This document shows, piece by piece, positions 1 through 8,369 of a stretch of 38,747 bases of DNA. Below the pieces are notes generated by a model, which did not search any database, had not been told where the DNA came from, and saw nothing but the letters and a program-made list of their open reading frames with translations. Source of the DNA: Sulfuritalea sp. (lineage in GTDB: Bacteria > Pseudomonadota > Gammaproteobacteria > Burkholderiales > Rhodocyclaceae); the NCBI GenBank assembly GCA_030651305.1, contig JAUSCI010000002.1, forward strand, positions 1 to 38,747, in the 5' to 3' direction. Position numbers and translations under genes: made by a program. Positions within the stretch are counted from its first letter, which is position 1. Every line of letters starts with the position of its first letter.

Positions 1-2
1 CA

Positions 3-128
3 AGCCGGGGCCCGATGAGTTTTACCTACGGGCTCAGCGCAAATGAATCCGAGTCCTACCTGCAACTGCCCCCGGGCAAAGCGCTCAGGCTGGACGGAAA
101 TGCCCTGATGCTGGTGGACGCAAGGTAA
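3..128 (+). CDS. C-terminal fragment of an unidentified protein
   Basis: An open frame enters from the left edge and ends at a TAA at 126-128, giving the last 41 residues of a protein that ends in MLVDAR. The fragment is rich in Leu, Ser and Gly and has no motif I recognise. It is convergent with gspF, whose stop lies 94 bp further on, so it is probably not part of the secretion operon. The 94-bp gap shows no clear T-tailed hairpin. The frame could be chance, but it is open from the edge and its codon use is typical of the window. No function can be assigned. Confidence 0.4.
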   Translation, partial: SRGPMSFTYGLSANESESYLQLPPGKALRLDGNALMLVDAR

Positions 129-222
129 CCGGTCCCGGCGAGCCTTCCGGTGACGGATCCGATCGCGCCTGCACCAGAGGCCGCGCCGCAAAACGCGCTC
201 AGCGCCGGGTTCAGGACGCCGC

Positions 223-1428
223 TCAGCGCACCAGTTGGTTGATCTCGATGATGGGAAGCAGGATGGCGAGCACGATCAGCAGCACGATACCACCCATCAC
301 CAGGATCATCGCCGGCTCGAGCAGCGTCAGGAATACCGCCAGGCGCCGCTCGAGCGCCTGGGTCTCCAGGCGCGCGGCGCGCTCAAGCATCTGCTCGAGC
401 GTCCCGCTCGTCTCCCCGCTCGCCACCAAGTGTACCAGCAAGGGTGGAAACGCGCGCGTTTCGCCCAGCGCTCGCGCCAGGCTCGTGCCTTCGCGTACCC
501 GCTCGATCGCGCGCTCGACGGCCTCCCTCAACACCGTGTTGGTCATCACCTGCGCACCGGAGTTGAGTGCGGAAAGCAGCGGCACACCGCCCCCGACCAG
601 AATCGCAAGCGTGCTGGCGAAGCGCGAGGTGTTGACGCCGCGAATCAGCGATCCCAGCCACGGCATGCGCAGCAACAGGACGTGCCAGCGGCGTCTGGTC
701 GTATCGCGGCGCAGCGCCATGCGTGCAGCCACCGCCGCGCCGACGATGATCGTGACGAGATACGGCCAGGTCGCGCGCAGGAAGTCGCTCAGCCCGATCA
801 GCGCGCGAGTCAACCAGGGCAGGCTTTGCCGCGACTGCTGGAACACCCCGACGACCTGCGGCACTACGTAGACCAGCAGGCCGGTGACGATCATGATCGC
901 CACGATCGTGACCAGGACGGGGTACAGCAGCGCGAGGCCGGTTTTCTGTTTCAGCGCCTGGCGCGCGTCGAGATAGTCGGCCAGATGCTGCAACACGGTC
1001 GGCAGCGCGCCCGATTCCTCGCCGCCATGCACCAGCGCCCGGTAGAAATCCGGGAAGCTCTTCTCGTAAGCGCCCAGGGCGCCGGCCAAAGAACTGCCGG
1101 CTGTGACTTCGGTCTTCACCCCGGTAAGCACTTCCCGCGTCATCGGCTCGGCGGCTTCCTCGATCAGTGCGTTGAGCGACTGCTCCATGGTCAGGCCGGC
1201 GTCGAGCAGAGTCGCCATCTGCCGCGTCAACAGACTCAGTTCGGCCGCCGAAATTCCCCGCGCCCACGCCTGGCGCGCGCGTTCGCGTGCATGCACCTGA
1301 TCGACCGCCGACGGCAACAGGCCCTGCGCACGCAACTGGTTGCGCGCCTGGCGCGGCGTATCGGCCTGCAACACGCCGGAAACCATGCGGCCCGTGGCAT
1401 CCAGCGCCTGGTATTGGAATGCTTCCAT
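223..1428 (-). CDS. gspF: Type II secretion system inner-membrane platform protein GspF
   Basis: GspF is the polytopic inner-membrane platform protein of the type II secretion system. It contacts the GspE ATPase and GspL and is thought to couple ATP hydrolysis to pseudopilus growth. The 401-residue product has the family's usual length and opens with the typical MEAFQYQALDATG start. It carries two T2SSF domains (about residues 70-195 and 275-395). Hydrophobic segments lie near 165-195, 222-240 and 370-395, the last ending in ILLPIIEIN, as is usual for the family. It is the last gene of the leftward arm. It sits 30 bp after the response regulator rather than directly after gspE, which is the unusual point. 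The assignment is very secure. Confidence 0.97.
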   Translation of the reverse strand: MEAFQYQALDATGRMVSGVLQADTPRQARNQLRAQGLLPSAVDQVHARERARQAWARGISAAELSLLTRQMATLLDAGLTMEQSLNALIEEAAEPMTREVLTGVKTEVTAGSSLAGALGAYEKSFPDFYRALVHGGEESGALPTVLQHLADYLDARQALKQKTGLALLYPVLVTIVAIMIVTGLLVYVVPQVVGVFQQSRQSLPWLTRALIGLSDFLRATWPYLVTIIVGAAVAARMALRRDTTRRRWHVLLLRMPWLGSLIRGVNTSRFASTLAILVGGGVPLLSALNSGAQVMTNTVLREAVERAIERVREGTSLARALGETRAFPPLLVHLVASGETSGTLEQMLERAARLETQALERRLAVFLTLLEPAMILVMGGIVLLIVLAILLPIIEINQLVR

Positions 1429-1458
1429 GACAGTGGCTGCTCGCTCCTTGCTGCAGCG

Positions 1459-2004
1459 CTAGGCGCGGGACGCCCGCCGTTGCCGGTTCTGCGCGCAGAA
1501 TCCCGCCACTTCCCTCAAGGCGTGGAAGCGCGCCTCGCTTTCGTGGAGTTCCGCAGTACGCTTCTCGACCATTTGTTCCAGCTTTCTGCTGTAGTTCCCG
1601 ACCTCCTGGTACAACAGCCGTACTTCCAGCATGTTGTGAATGCGGGTCGTCACTTCCAGAACATCGAAGGGCTTGCTGACGAAATCCTTGGCGCCGGCTT
1701 TCAAGGCGCGCAGCTTGTGGCCCGGTTGGGCGGTGATCACCAGGACCGGAAGGTAGCCCCCGGTTTCGATGACCTTGAGCCCTTCCATGACCTGGAATCC
1801 GTCCATGTCGGGCATCTGCAGGTCAAGCAGGATCAGGTCATAGTGGTTGCTGTTGTGAAGTTCGACGACGGCACGCGAATCCATGGTCGAGGCAACGCAG
1901 GTATAGCCGGCGCCATGCAGAATTTGCTCAAGCAAGATTACGTTGGACTCCTGATCGTCGACAATCAGAACCTTCGCGTTGAGTATGTCGGATTCGGTAA
2001 TCAT
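1459..2004 (-). CDS. Stand-alone response regulator inside the gsp operon
   Basis: A 181-residue CheY-type receiver with a charged helical tail. Visible receiver residues are the acidic pair D16/D17, phospho-acceptor D61 in LILLDLQMPDMDG, T91 and K111 in SKPF, so phosphorylation should be possible. Residues about 135-170 look like a short coiled coil (KLEQMVEKRTAELHESEA), and there is no DNA-binding, HD-GYP or GGDEF domain. I chose the ATG at 2004 because it begins MITESDILNAKVLIVDD, matching the start of a paralogue at 32578. The frame stays open upstream to 2079, but that part lies inside gspE. It starts 4 bp after the gspE stop and 30 bp before gspF, so it is almost certainly co-transcribed. 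It probably modulates secretion by protein-protein contact; the partner is unknown. Confidence 0.9.
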   Translation of the reverse strand: MITESDILNAKVLIVDDQESNVILLEQILHGAGYTCVASTMDSRAVVELHNSNHYDLILLDLQMPDMDGFQVMEGLKVIETGGYLPVLVITAQPGHKLRALKAGAKDFVSKPFDVLEVTTRIHNMLEVRLLYQEVGNYSRKLEQMVEKRTAELHESEARFHALREVAGFCAQNRQRRASRA

Positions 2005-2008
2005 CGAC

Positions 2009-3496
2009 TTATTCGCGCGTGACACGCACGACTTCCTCAATGCTGATGATGCCCTGGGCGGCCAGGCGCATGCCGTCATCCCGCAGCGAGCGCATGCCGC
2101 GCGACATCACATGCGTGCGCAATGTCTGCTCCGATGAGCGGTCATGGACCAGGCGGCGCAAGTCGTCGTCGACCGTGAGCAGTTCGTAGATTCCGGTGCG
2201 GCCGCGGTAGCCCGTTTGATTGCAGGCGGGGCAACCCTGCGCCGAATAGAGTGTGCCGTCGGTGGGGGCGAAGCCCAGGGCGCGAATTTGTGCCGGATCG
2301 GCGGCGAAGGGCTTGCGGCATTCCATGCAGAGGCAGCGCACCAGGCGTTGCGCGCCCACCCCGATCAGGCTGGAGGCGAGCAGAAAGGGCTCGACGCCCA
2401 TATCGACCAGCCGGGTGACCGCGCTCACGGCGTCGTTGGTGTGCAGCGTGGCAAACACCAGATGCCCGGTGAGACTGGCCTGAACCGCAATTTGCGCCGT
2501 TTCCAGATCGCGTATTTCGCCGATCATGACCACGTCCGGATCCTGGCGCAGGATGGTGCGCAAGGCCCGCGCGAAACTCATTTCGATGCGCGGGTTGATC
2601 TGGGTCTGGCTGATGCCGTCGAGATCGTATTCGATCGGGTCCTCGACGGTCATGATGTTGAGCGCTCCGGCGTCCAGCCGAGATAGCGCTGCGTAGAGGG
2701 TAGTGGTCTTGCCCGAACCGGTGGGCCCGGTGACCAGCACGATGCCGTGCGGTTCGAGGATCAGCCGGTCCATGTGGGCGAGTGTGGCGTCGTCCATGCC
2801 GAGCTTTGTCAGATCGAGCCGCCCGGCCTGCTTGTCGAGCAGGCGCAGCACGACGCGCTCGCCGTGCCCGGTGGGAATCGTCGAAACGCGCACGTCGACC
2901 GGCTTGCCGGCCACGCGCAGGGTGATGCGGCCATCCTGCGGCAGGCGCTTTTCCGCGATATCGAGTTGCGACATTATCTTGATGCGCGAGACGATGGCGC
3001 CATGCAGCGCGCGCGCCGGCTCGATCAGGTCGCGCAGCGTGCCGTCGATGCGCAAGCGGACCACGGAACGGGTTTCGAACGGTTCGATGTGAATGTCCGA
3101 GGCGCCGTCGCGCAGTGCCTGGGTGAATAGCGCATTGATCAGGCGGATCACCGGCGCATCGTCGCGGCTTTCGAGCAAATCCTCGACGCGGGGAATGTCC
3201 TGCAGCAATCGCGAAAGATCGACATCCTGCGCCAGATCAAAGGCCAGCGTGTTGGCAAACGCGGTTACGCCGGCGTCGGCGCCGTTGTACGTCGCCGTGA
3301 CCAGGTCGTCGAATTCGACGGCATCGATGCGGCGGGCGCGAATGGGCACGCCGAGCGCCCGGCGCAATTCGGCGAGTGCACCGGAGCGGGCGTCGCCGCG
3401 CACCGCCACTTCGGCGTGATTGTCGCTGAGGGCAGTGACGACGACACCGTTGGCCTTGGCGAAGGCGTAGGGAACCTTGAGTGCGACGCGGTTCAT
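2009..3496 (-). CDS. gspE: Type II secretion system ATPase GspE
   Basis: GspE is the cytoplasmic hexameric ATPase that powers pseudopilus assembly, anchored through GspL. The 495-residue product has the Walker A motif GPTGSGKTTT (about 257-266), an Asp box around VEDPIEY (284-290), the Walker B region MIGEIRD (324-330) and the His box ATLHTND (349-355). The zinc-binding module has CxxC pairs at C390/C393 and C422/C425. The N-terminal region is of ordinary length for a GspE with one GspL-binding domain. The start is 3 bp after the gspD stop. The gene that follows is a response regulator rather than gspF. Confidence 0.97.
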   Translation of the reverse strand: MNRVALKVPYAFAKANGVVVTALSDNHAEVAVRGDARSGALAELRRALGVPIRARRIDAVEFDDLVTATYNGADAGVTAFANTLAFDLAQDVDLSRLLQDIPRVEDLLESRDDAPVIRLINALFTQALRDGASDIHIEPFETRSVVRLRIDGTLRDLIEPARALHGAIVSRIKIMSQLDIAEKRLPQDGRITLRVAGKPVDVRVSTIPTGHGERVVLRLLDKQAGRLDLTKLGMDDATLAHMDRLILEPHGIVLVTGPTGSGKTTTLYAALSRLDAGALNIMTVEDPIEYDLDGISQTQINPRIEMSFARALRTILRQDPDVVMIGEIRDLETAQIAVQASLTGHLVFATLHTNDAVSAVTRLVDMGVEPFLLASSLIGVGAQRLVRCLCMECRKPFAADPAQIRALGFAPTDGTLYSAQGCPACNQTGYRGRTGIYELLTVDDDLRRLVHDRSSEQTLRTHVMSRGMRSLRDDGMRLAAQGIISIEEVVRVTRE

Positions 3497-3499
3497 TGC

Positions 3500-5650
3500 C
3501 TACTTCCCGGCATCGCGGGATGGCTTGGTCTCGCTGGCCTGCGTCGGCACCGGCAACGGACGCGCGGGCAGGCGAGGCGAGTCCATGTCGGGCAGGACGG
3601 CGTCGTGCGCGGGTTTGGCCTTGCCTTGCTCGCCGAGGATGTAGTCATAGCGGTCGCCGGTGACTAAATTGGCGCTCTGGCTGTCCCGCACCAGCGTCGG
3701 CCGCAGGAAGATCATCAGATTGGTCTTGTTCTGCGAGCGCTTCTTGTAGCGAAACAGGCCGCCGAGCAAGGGAATGTCGCCGAGTACCGGAATCTTTTCC
3801 TCGCCTTCGCTGACCGTGTTCTGCATCAGGCCGCCGATCACCACGATTTCGCCGTCTTTGACCATGACCGTGGATGCCACGGCGCGCTTGTTGGTGATCA
3901 CCCCGGCCGAATTGGAGGTGTCCTGGACGCTGGAAACTTCCTGGTAGATCTGCAGGCGCACGGTGCCGCCCTCGGAGATTTGCGGCTTGATGCGCAGCGT
4001 AAGGCCGACATCGCGCCGTTCGACCGTCTGGAATGGCGTGGGCGTGGTGGCCGTGCCCGACAGGGCGTACTGGCCCGTTATGAAAGGCACGTTCTGGCCG
4101 ATGACGATCGCAGCTTCTTCGTTGTCCAGTGTCAGCAAGGTCGGCGTGGACAGGATGTTCGCATTGACGTCGCTCTCCAGGGCGCGGATCAGCAGGCCGA
4201 GGTTCACGATCTGGCCGATGCCGGGAATGTTGACCTGGCCCTTGACGATGCCGATGTTGAGACCGCGTGCGGCGCTCGCCGGGTTCTGCGCGATGGCGGC
4301 GATGTTCTGCGCGGGAGTGCCGAAGTTGGTGCCGCCGAACGCCTGCGCACTGGTCTTGCCGAGGCCGCTCAAATTCTGCCACTGGATACCGAACTCGGCT
4401 GCCTTGTCAGCGGTGATTTCGGCAATCAGTGCCTCGACATACACCTGCGCACGACGCACATCGAGTTGATCCAGCACCGCGCGCAAATTGTTGTAGGTCG
4501 CGTCCGGTGCTGTGATGATGATCGAGTTGGTCGCCGCATCGGCCTGGATGATTCCCGGCGAGGTCGCAATGTTTTGTGTCTGGTTCGCGCCGAGCGAGGC
4601 CGGGGCGCCCGGAGTTTGGGTCGCGCCCGGAGCCGCAGCGCCGAGTGTCGTGGTGGCGGCCGTGGCCGTGCGCGCCCCGGCTGTCGTGCTGGCCTCGCTT
4701 TGGTAGATGGCGCGCAGGGTTTCGGCGAGTTTCACGGCCTGGGCGTTTTTCAGGTAGACCACGTGAATATTGCCGCCGCTGTTGGTGGGCGAATCGAGTA
4801 TCGCGATGAACTTGCGCAACTGGGCGAGGCGAGCCGGATTTCCGGAACGTACCAGCAGGCTGTTGGAGCGACCATCGGCTGTCACGATGACGCGCTGGAG
4901 GGGTTCCGCGGCCCCGGCTCCCGACGCCTGCGACGCTTCTGCAAACAGGCGGCTGACGGTTACCGCGACATCGACCGCTGACGCGTATTGAAGCGGGATC
5001 ACCACCGGATCGCTGCCGTTCGGCTGGTCGATCGATTCGATGATTTTTTCGATGCGCTGCAGGTTGTTGGCGTAGTCGGTGATGACCAGGGTATTGCTGC
5101 TCTGGTTGGCGGTAATGGTGTTGTTGGGAGAGATCAGCGGTCGCAGGATCGGCACCATCTGCACCGCCGACTCATACTGCAGCACATAGATCCGGGTCTG
5201 AATCCGGTCTCCCGTGCCGCGCGCCTGGTCCGCCGGGCCATAGGTCGGGCCGGGATTGAGTCTGGCCTCGGCCTCGGGAACGATCTTGACGATGCCGCGG
5301 TCCTCGATCGCCGCAAAGCCCTGCAAACGCAGCGCCGACACGAACACATCGTAGACGAGGGATCTCGGTATGGGTTTCGCCGAGACGATGTTGATCGTGC
5401 CTTTCACCCGCGGGTCGAGCACGAAGTTCTTGCCGGTGATCTGGCTGACCACCTTCACCACTCCCTCGATATCGGCATTGACAAGATTGAGAGTGACGCT
5501 GTCGGGACTCGCGGCGGTGCCGGCCTCGCGGGGCTTTTCTGCAGAGGCAGTCATGGCGACGCGCGCCGACGGGTCGGCCGGCCACGCCTGTCCGCTGCCG
5601 ATCATCATGGACAGCGACAGAAATCCGGTTCTCAACCAGTGATGCTTCAT
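3500..5650 (-). CDS. gspD: Type II secretion system outer-membrane secretin GspD
   Basis: GspD forms the outer-membrane channel of the secretion system. The 716-residue product starts with a cleavable signal peptide (MKHHWLRTGFLSLSMMIGSGQAWPA). The periplasmic N0 domain (about 50-125) holds the typical NADIEGVVKVVSQITGKNF stretch. N1-N3 domains follow to about residue 410. N3 contains an Ala/Thr/Gly/Pro-rich insertion near residues 318-362. The secretin core (about 430-680) includes the VPFITG and IPVLGDIPLLGGLF motifs. Its ATG overlaps the stop of gspC by 4 bp (ATGA), so the two are probably translationally coupled. No pilotin gene is present in the window. Confidence 0.97.
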   Translation of the reverse strand: MKHHWLRTGFLSLSMMIGSGQAWPADPSARVAMTASAEKPREAGTAASPDSVTLNLVNADIEGVVKVVSQITGKNFVLDPRVKGTINIVSAKPIPRSLVYDVFVSALRLQGFAAIEDRGIVKIVPEAEARLNPGPTYGPADQARGTGDRIQTRIYVLQYESAVQMVPILRPLISPNNTITANQSSNTLVITDYANNLQRIEKIIESIDQPNGSDPVVIPLQYASAVDVAVTVSRLFAEASQASGAGAAEPLQRVIVTADGRSNSLLVRSGNPARLAQLRKFIAILDSPTNSGGNIHVVYLKNAQAVKLAETLRAIYQSEASTTAGARTATAATTTLGAAAPGATQTPGAPASLGANQTQNIATSPGIIQADAATNSIIITAPDATYNNLRAVLDQLDVRRAQVYVEALIAEITADKAAEFGIQWQNLSGLGKTSAQAFGGTNFGTPAQNIAAIAQNPASAARGLNIGIVKGQVNIPGIGQIVNLGLLIRALESDVNANILSTPTLLTLDNEEAAIVIGQNVPFITGQYALSGTATTPTPFQTVERRDVGLTLRIKPQISEGGTVRLQIYQEVSSVQDTSNSAGVITNKRAVASTVMVKDGEIVVIGGLMQNTVSEGEEKIPVLGDIPLLGGLFRYKKRSQNKTNLMIFLRPTLVRDSQSANLVTGDRYDYILGEQGKAKPAHDAVLPDMDSPRLPARPLPVPTQASETKPSRDAGK

Positions 5651-6138
5651 CTCGACTCCTGACGCGCCATTCGCAAAACAGGGAGGACGGCAGACGGACT
5701 TTTTGCCGGCCAGCCGAGGCTTTCGCGGGTGTCGCCTCGTTCCAGAATGACGTGATCGGTGGCGACCTCGGCGAGGCGGAGACCGGGGGCGATGTCTTCT
5801 CCCTCGCGTACCGTGAGCAGGGTTTTCGGTTCCAGCCGCAGCACGGCGTATCCGCCTCCGCCTGCCGTGGCGGCAACGATGCCGAGCAGGCTGACCCCGA
5901 TCCCTGTCGATACCGGACTGTTGTCATCCCGCGCCGCATTGCCGAACAGGCCCTTGGCGGAGCCCGCATGGCCGACCTCGTTGGCGACTTGCTGTCCCCG
6001 GGATTCGGCATGCGGTGCCAGCCACTGCCACGTCCAGTGAGCGGCTACCAGGGCGAGCAAAGCCAGCGCGCCGACCGTCACCAGGGTGATCGCGGCGGAC
6101 TGTGCTGTAGTTGATCTGTCGAACGAGAGGAGTCGCAT
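5647..6138 (-). CDS. gspC: GspC-like inner-membrane clamp protein of the type II system
   Basis: A 163-residue bitopic inner-membrane protein. It has a short cytoplasmic head, one transmembrane helix (about residues 14-35, AAITLVTVGALALLALVAAHW) and a periplasmic part. The segment around YAVLRLEPKTLLTVREGEDIAPGLRLAEVATDHVILERG resembles the GspC homology region that binds the secretin N0 domain. No PDZ or coiled-coil domain follows, so this is a short form of the family. The ATG at 6138 is preferred because it gives MRLLSFDRS directly before the helix. An in-frame ATG at 6204 would add 22 residues. It heads the leftward arm and overlaps gspD by 4 bp. The call rests on position plus the homology region. 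Confidence 0.82.
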   Translation of the reverse strand: MRLLSFDRSTTAQSAAITLVTVGALALLALVAAHWTWQWLAPHAESRGQQVANEVGHAGSAKGLFGNAARDDNSPVSTGIGVSLLGIVAATAGGGGYAVLRLEPKTLLTVREGEDIAPGLRLAEVATDHVILERGDTRESLGWPAKSPSAVLPVLRMARQESR

Positions 6139-6370
6139 TTTTCTTTGTGGGCGGACCGCTGCGAAAGGCAGCGGTGAGCAGTGATCGACCGGATGGATCC
6201 GCATCAGGCCAGACGGAAAACCCCCAAGTGATACTGATGCTAGACGGAAGGCAATACGGGGTATGTACGCCAGCGCACAGAGTCAACTCCGGGCGACCGG
6301 GATACTCGCTGCCAACTGGATGGACAGCAGCGCCGGACAGCACTTGGATCAATGCAGCATTGGAGTGGAA
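6139..6370. promoter_or_regulatory. Divergent control region of the two gsp arms
   Basis: This roughly 230-bp stretch separates the starts of gspC (leftward) and gspG (rightward), so both arms must be transcribed from it. It holds no convincing gene; the frames that cross it are N-terminal extensions of gspC and gspG. The octamer AGACGGAA occurs twice, at 6211 and 6242, 31 bp apart, and could be a binding site. A purine-rich GGAGTGGAA lies just before the gspG ATG. I cannot assign a sigma-factor class by eye. Confidence 0.5.
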
Positions 6371-6814
6371 ATGACAGCGCACGCAAAAGCGACGAACCGT
6401 CAGCGCGGCTTCACGTTGCTCGAAGTGATGGTGGTGGTCGTGATTCTTGGAATTCTTGCCGCCTTGGTGGTGCCGAAAATCATCAGCCGACCCGACGAGG
6501 CGCGGGTGATTGCGGCGCGGCAGGACATTGCAAGCCTGATGCAGGCGCTCAAGCTGTATCGGCTGGACAACCAGCGCTATCCCCTTACCGAGCAGGGATT
6601 GCAGGCGCTGGCGGCGCAGCCCGCCATTGCGCCGTTTCCGCCGAACTGGAAAGCGGGTGGCTATGTCGAGCGATTGCCGAGGGATCCCTGGGGCAATCCT
6701 TACCAGTACTTGAATCCCGGACTGCGCGGCGAGATCGATATCTTCAGTCTGGGTGCCGACGGCATGCCCGGCGGCGACGGCAATGATGCCGACATCGGCT
6801 CCTGGGCGCTCTAG
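6371..6814 (+). CDS. gspG: Major pseudopilin GspG
   Basis: GspG is the main subunit of the periplasmic pseudopilus that pushes substrate through GspD. From the ATG at 6371 the protein is 147 residues, with a short leader and the prepilin peptidase site G13|FTLLE. Glu at mature position 5 and an N-terminal hydrophobic helix are both present. The C-terminal part shows the calcium-loop signature typical of GspG (DPWGNPYQYLNPG, then GADGMPGGDGNDADIGSW). An upstream in-frame start at 6263 would place 36 extra residues ahead of the leader and is rejected. It is the first gene of the rightward arm. Processing requires GspO, which is not encoded here. Confidence 0.97.
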   Translation: MTAHAKATNRQRGFTLLEVMVVVVILGILAALVVPKIISRPDEARVIAARQDIASLMQALKLYRLDNQRYPLTEQGLQALAAQPAIAPFPPNWKAGGYVERLPRDPWGNPYQYLNPGLRGEIDIFSLGADGMPGGDGNDADIGSWAL

Positions 6815-6827
6815 GCCGGGCCACGCC

Positions 6828-7400
6828 ATGAGTCCTGTATCCCCGAGCCGCAATGTCCGTGCCGTGAAAGAGCCGGCATTTATCAAGCACCCGGTGACGA
6901 GGGCAATTGAACGCGGCTTCACGCTCGTCGAGATGCTGGTCGTGTTGCTCATCATGGGCCTGCTGATCGGCCTGGTGAGCGCCTCCGCGCAGCCGGACGA
7001 CAGAGCGCTGCTGCGCCTCGAAGTCGACAGGCTGGCGCAGTTGATGGATCTTGCCGCGACAGAGGCGCAACTCACCGGAAAGGCGATCGCCTGGACTGCG
7101 ACCGGGCCGGCCTACCGGTTCTGGAAATTCAGAGAAGACCTCGGCTGGTTGCCGATCGTCGATGATGTGCTGCGGGCGCGGACCCTGCCGCCGGGCATGA
7201 CGATAGACGGCATGCGGCTGGAGAACATCCGGTCGCCCGAACAGATGCGCGTGGAGTTCACTCCCTACGGCCCGGCAGCATCATTCAGTGTCGATATGTC
7301 CCTGGGCAACGCCCGTTACACCCTGGCGAATTCTCCGATCGGCGAAGTGCGCGTGTTGCCGCAAGGAGGTACAGGCAATGAGAAGTTCGTGCGGCGATAG
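6828..7400 (+). CDS. gspH: Minor pseudopilin GspH
   Basis: A 190-residue minor pseudopilin expected at the pseudopilus tip. The leader is long for the family (about 30 residues) before the cleavage site G|FTLVEMLVVL, which keeps Glu5 and the hydrophobic helix. The globular part fits the GspH/FimT family in size, with an N-terminal helix segment RLEVDRLAQLMDLAATEAQLTG and a beta-rich C-terminal half. It starts 14 bp after gspG and its end overlaps gspI by 23 bp. The ATG at 6828 gives MSPVSPSRN; an internal start nearer the cleavage site is possible. Confidence 0.9.
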   Translation: MSPVSPSRNVRAVKEPAFIKHPVTRAIERGFTLVEMLVVLLIMGLLIGLVSASAQPDDRALLRLEVDRLAQLMDLAATEAQLTGKAIAWTATGPAYRFWKFREDLGWLPIVDDVLRARTLPPGMTIDGMRLENIRSPEQMRVEFTPYGPAASFSVDMSLGNARYTLANSPIGEVRVLPQGGTGNEKFVRR

Positions 7401-7773
7401 ACGTCGCGGCTTTACCTTGATCGAAGTGCTGGTGGCGCTTGCAATCATCTCGATTGCGCTGCTTGCTTCGCTGCGCGTGGCGGGCGGCGGCACCCATAGT
7501 GTCGGCGAACTGCGGGCGCGTTTGCTGGCCGGCTGGGTGGCGGAGAATATTCTGGCAGAGCAGCGCGCCCGTGGCGTCTGGTTGCCGACCGGCATGCAAC
7601 GCGGTCTGGCCCGCCAGGGCGGCATTGAATTCGCCTGGCGCGAGGAGATCATCGCGACACCGAATGTTCTGTTTCGCCGGGTCGATGTTCGAGTTTTTGC
7701 GGCGCAGGAAGAAACGCATGAACTTGCGCATCTCGTCGGATTCGCGGTGCACCCGCCGGGTGGCGACAAATGA
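7378..7773 (+). CDS. gspI: Minor pseudopilin GspI
   Basis: A 131-residue minor pseudopilin that nucleates the GspH-I-J-K tip complex. The leader MRSSCGDRRRG precedes the cleavage site G|FTLIEVLVAL, with Glu5 present. The body contains the short GspI fold (AENILAEQRARGVWLP, then IEFAWREEI). A strong AAGGAGGT at 7363-7370, 7 bp before the ATG, fixes the start inside the end of gspH. The stop overlaps the gspJ start by 4 bp. Confidence 0.93.
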   Translation: MRSSCGDRRRGFTLIEVLVALAIISIALLASLRVAGGGTHSVGELRARLLAGWVAENILAEQRARGVWLPTGMQRGLARQGGIEFAWREEIIATPNVLFRRVDVRVFAAQEETHELAHLVGFAVHPPGGDK

Positions 7774-8369
7774 AAACGGCGGCGGGCAATCCGCACCGCG
7801 GATTTACGCTGATCGAATTGCTGACGGCGCTGCTCATCCTGTCTTTGCTGGCGCTGATGTCGTTCCGCGGCCTGGGCGCGGTGCTGGATGCGCGCGAACA
7901 CGTCAGGCAGGAAAGCGACAAATGGCGGCGCGTGGCAAGCTTCTTCGCCCGCTTCGAGCGCGACGCCCAACTGGCGGCGCCGCGCCCGGTGCGGACTGCC
8001 CTGGGCTCAATGCCGGCGTGGCGCGGCCAGGATGGCCTGGCGCACGGACCCCGCCTGGAGTTCAGCCGCTTCGCCACGGAGGATGGCATGGACACGCCGC
8101 GGCGACTGGCATACCGGCTGAACGGCGAGCAGGAGATCGAATTGCTGCTATGGCCGGGGCTGGACCTTGCACCCGAGGTGCAGCCTGCGCGCTACCCGGT
8201 GCTGACCGGGGTGAGCCGGTTTGACTTGCAGTACCTCAATGCCGACCTTGCATGGGTGGCCATGTGGCCGGCGTCGCCGAGCGACCCGCAGATTCCGCGG
8301 GCCGTGCAACTTAGCATCGTGCTGGTTTCCGGCGAGGAAATCGTGCGCGTGTTCGCCCTGCGATCATGA
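7770..8369 (+). CDS. gspJ: Minor pseudopilin GspJ
   Basis: A 199-residue minor pseudopilin of the tip complex. The leader MKTAAGNPHRG is followed by the cleavage site G|FTLIELLTAL. The family-typical segment RGLGAVLDAREHVRQESDKWRRV follows the helix. The later regions around ARYPVLTGVSRFDLQYLNADLAW and PRAVQLSIVL also match GspJ. It is coupled by 4-bp overlaps to gspI upstream and gspK downstream. Confidence 0.94.
   Translation: MKTAAGNPHRGFTLIELLTALLILSLLALMSFRGLGAVLDAREHVRQESDKWRRVASFFARFERDAQLAAPRPVRTALGSMPAWRGQDGLAHGPRLEFSRFATEDGMDTPRRLAYRLNGEQEIELLLWPGLDLAPEVQPARYPVLTGVSRFDLQYLNADLAWVAMWPASPSDPQIPRAVQLSIVLVSGEEIVRVFALRS

Noticed and set aside
235-2022. A 595-codon open frame on the plus strand across gspF and the response regulator
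   Set aside because: It is antisense to two clear genes, rich in Arg, Gln and His, and has no recognisable domain. High-GC codon bias produces such antisense frames.
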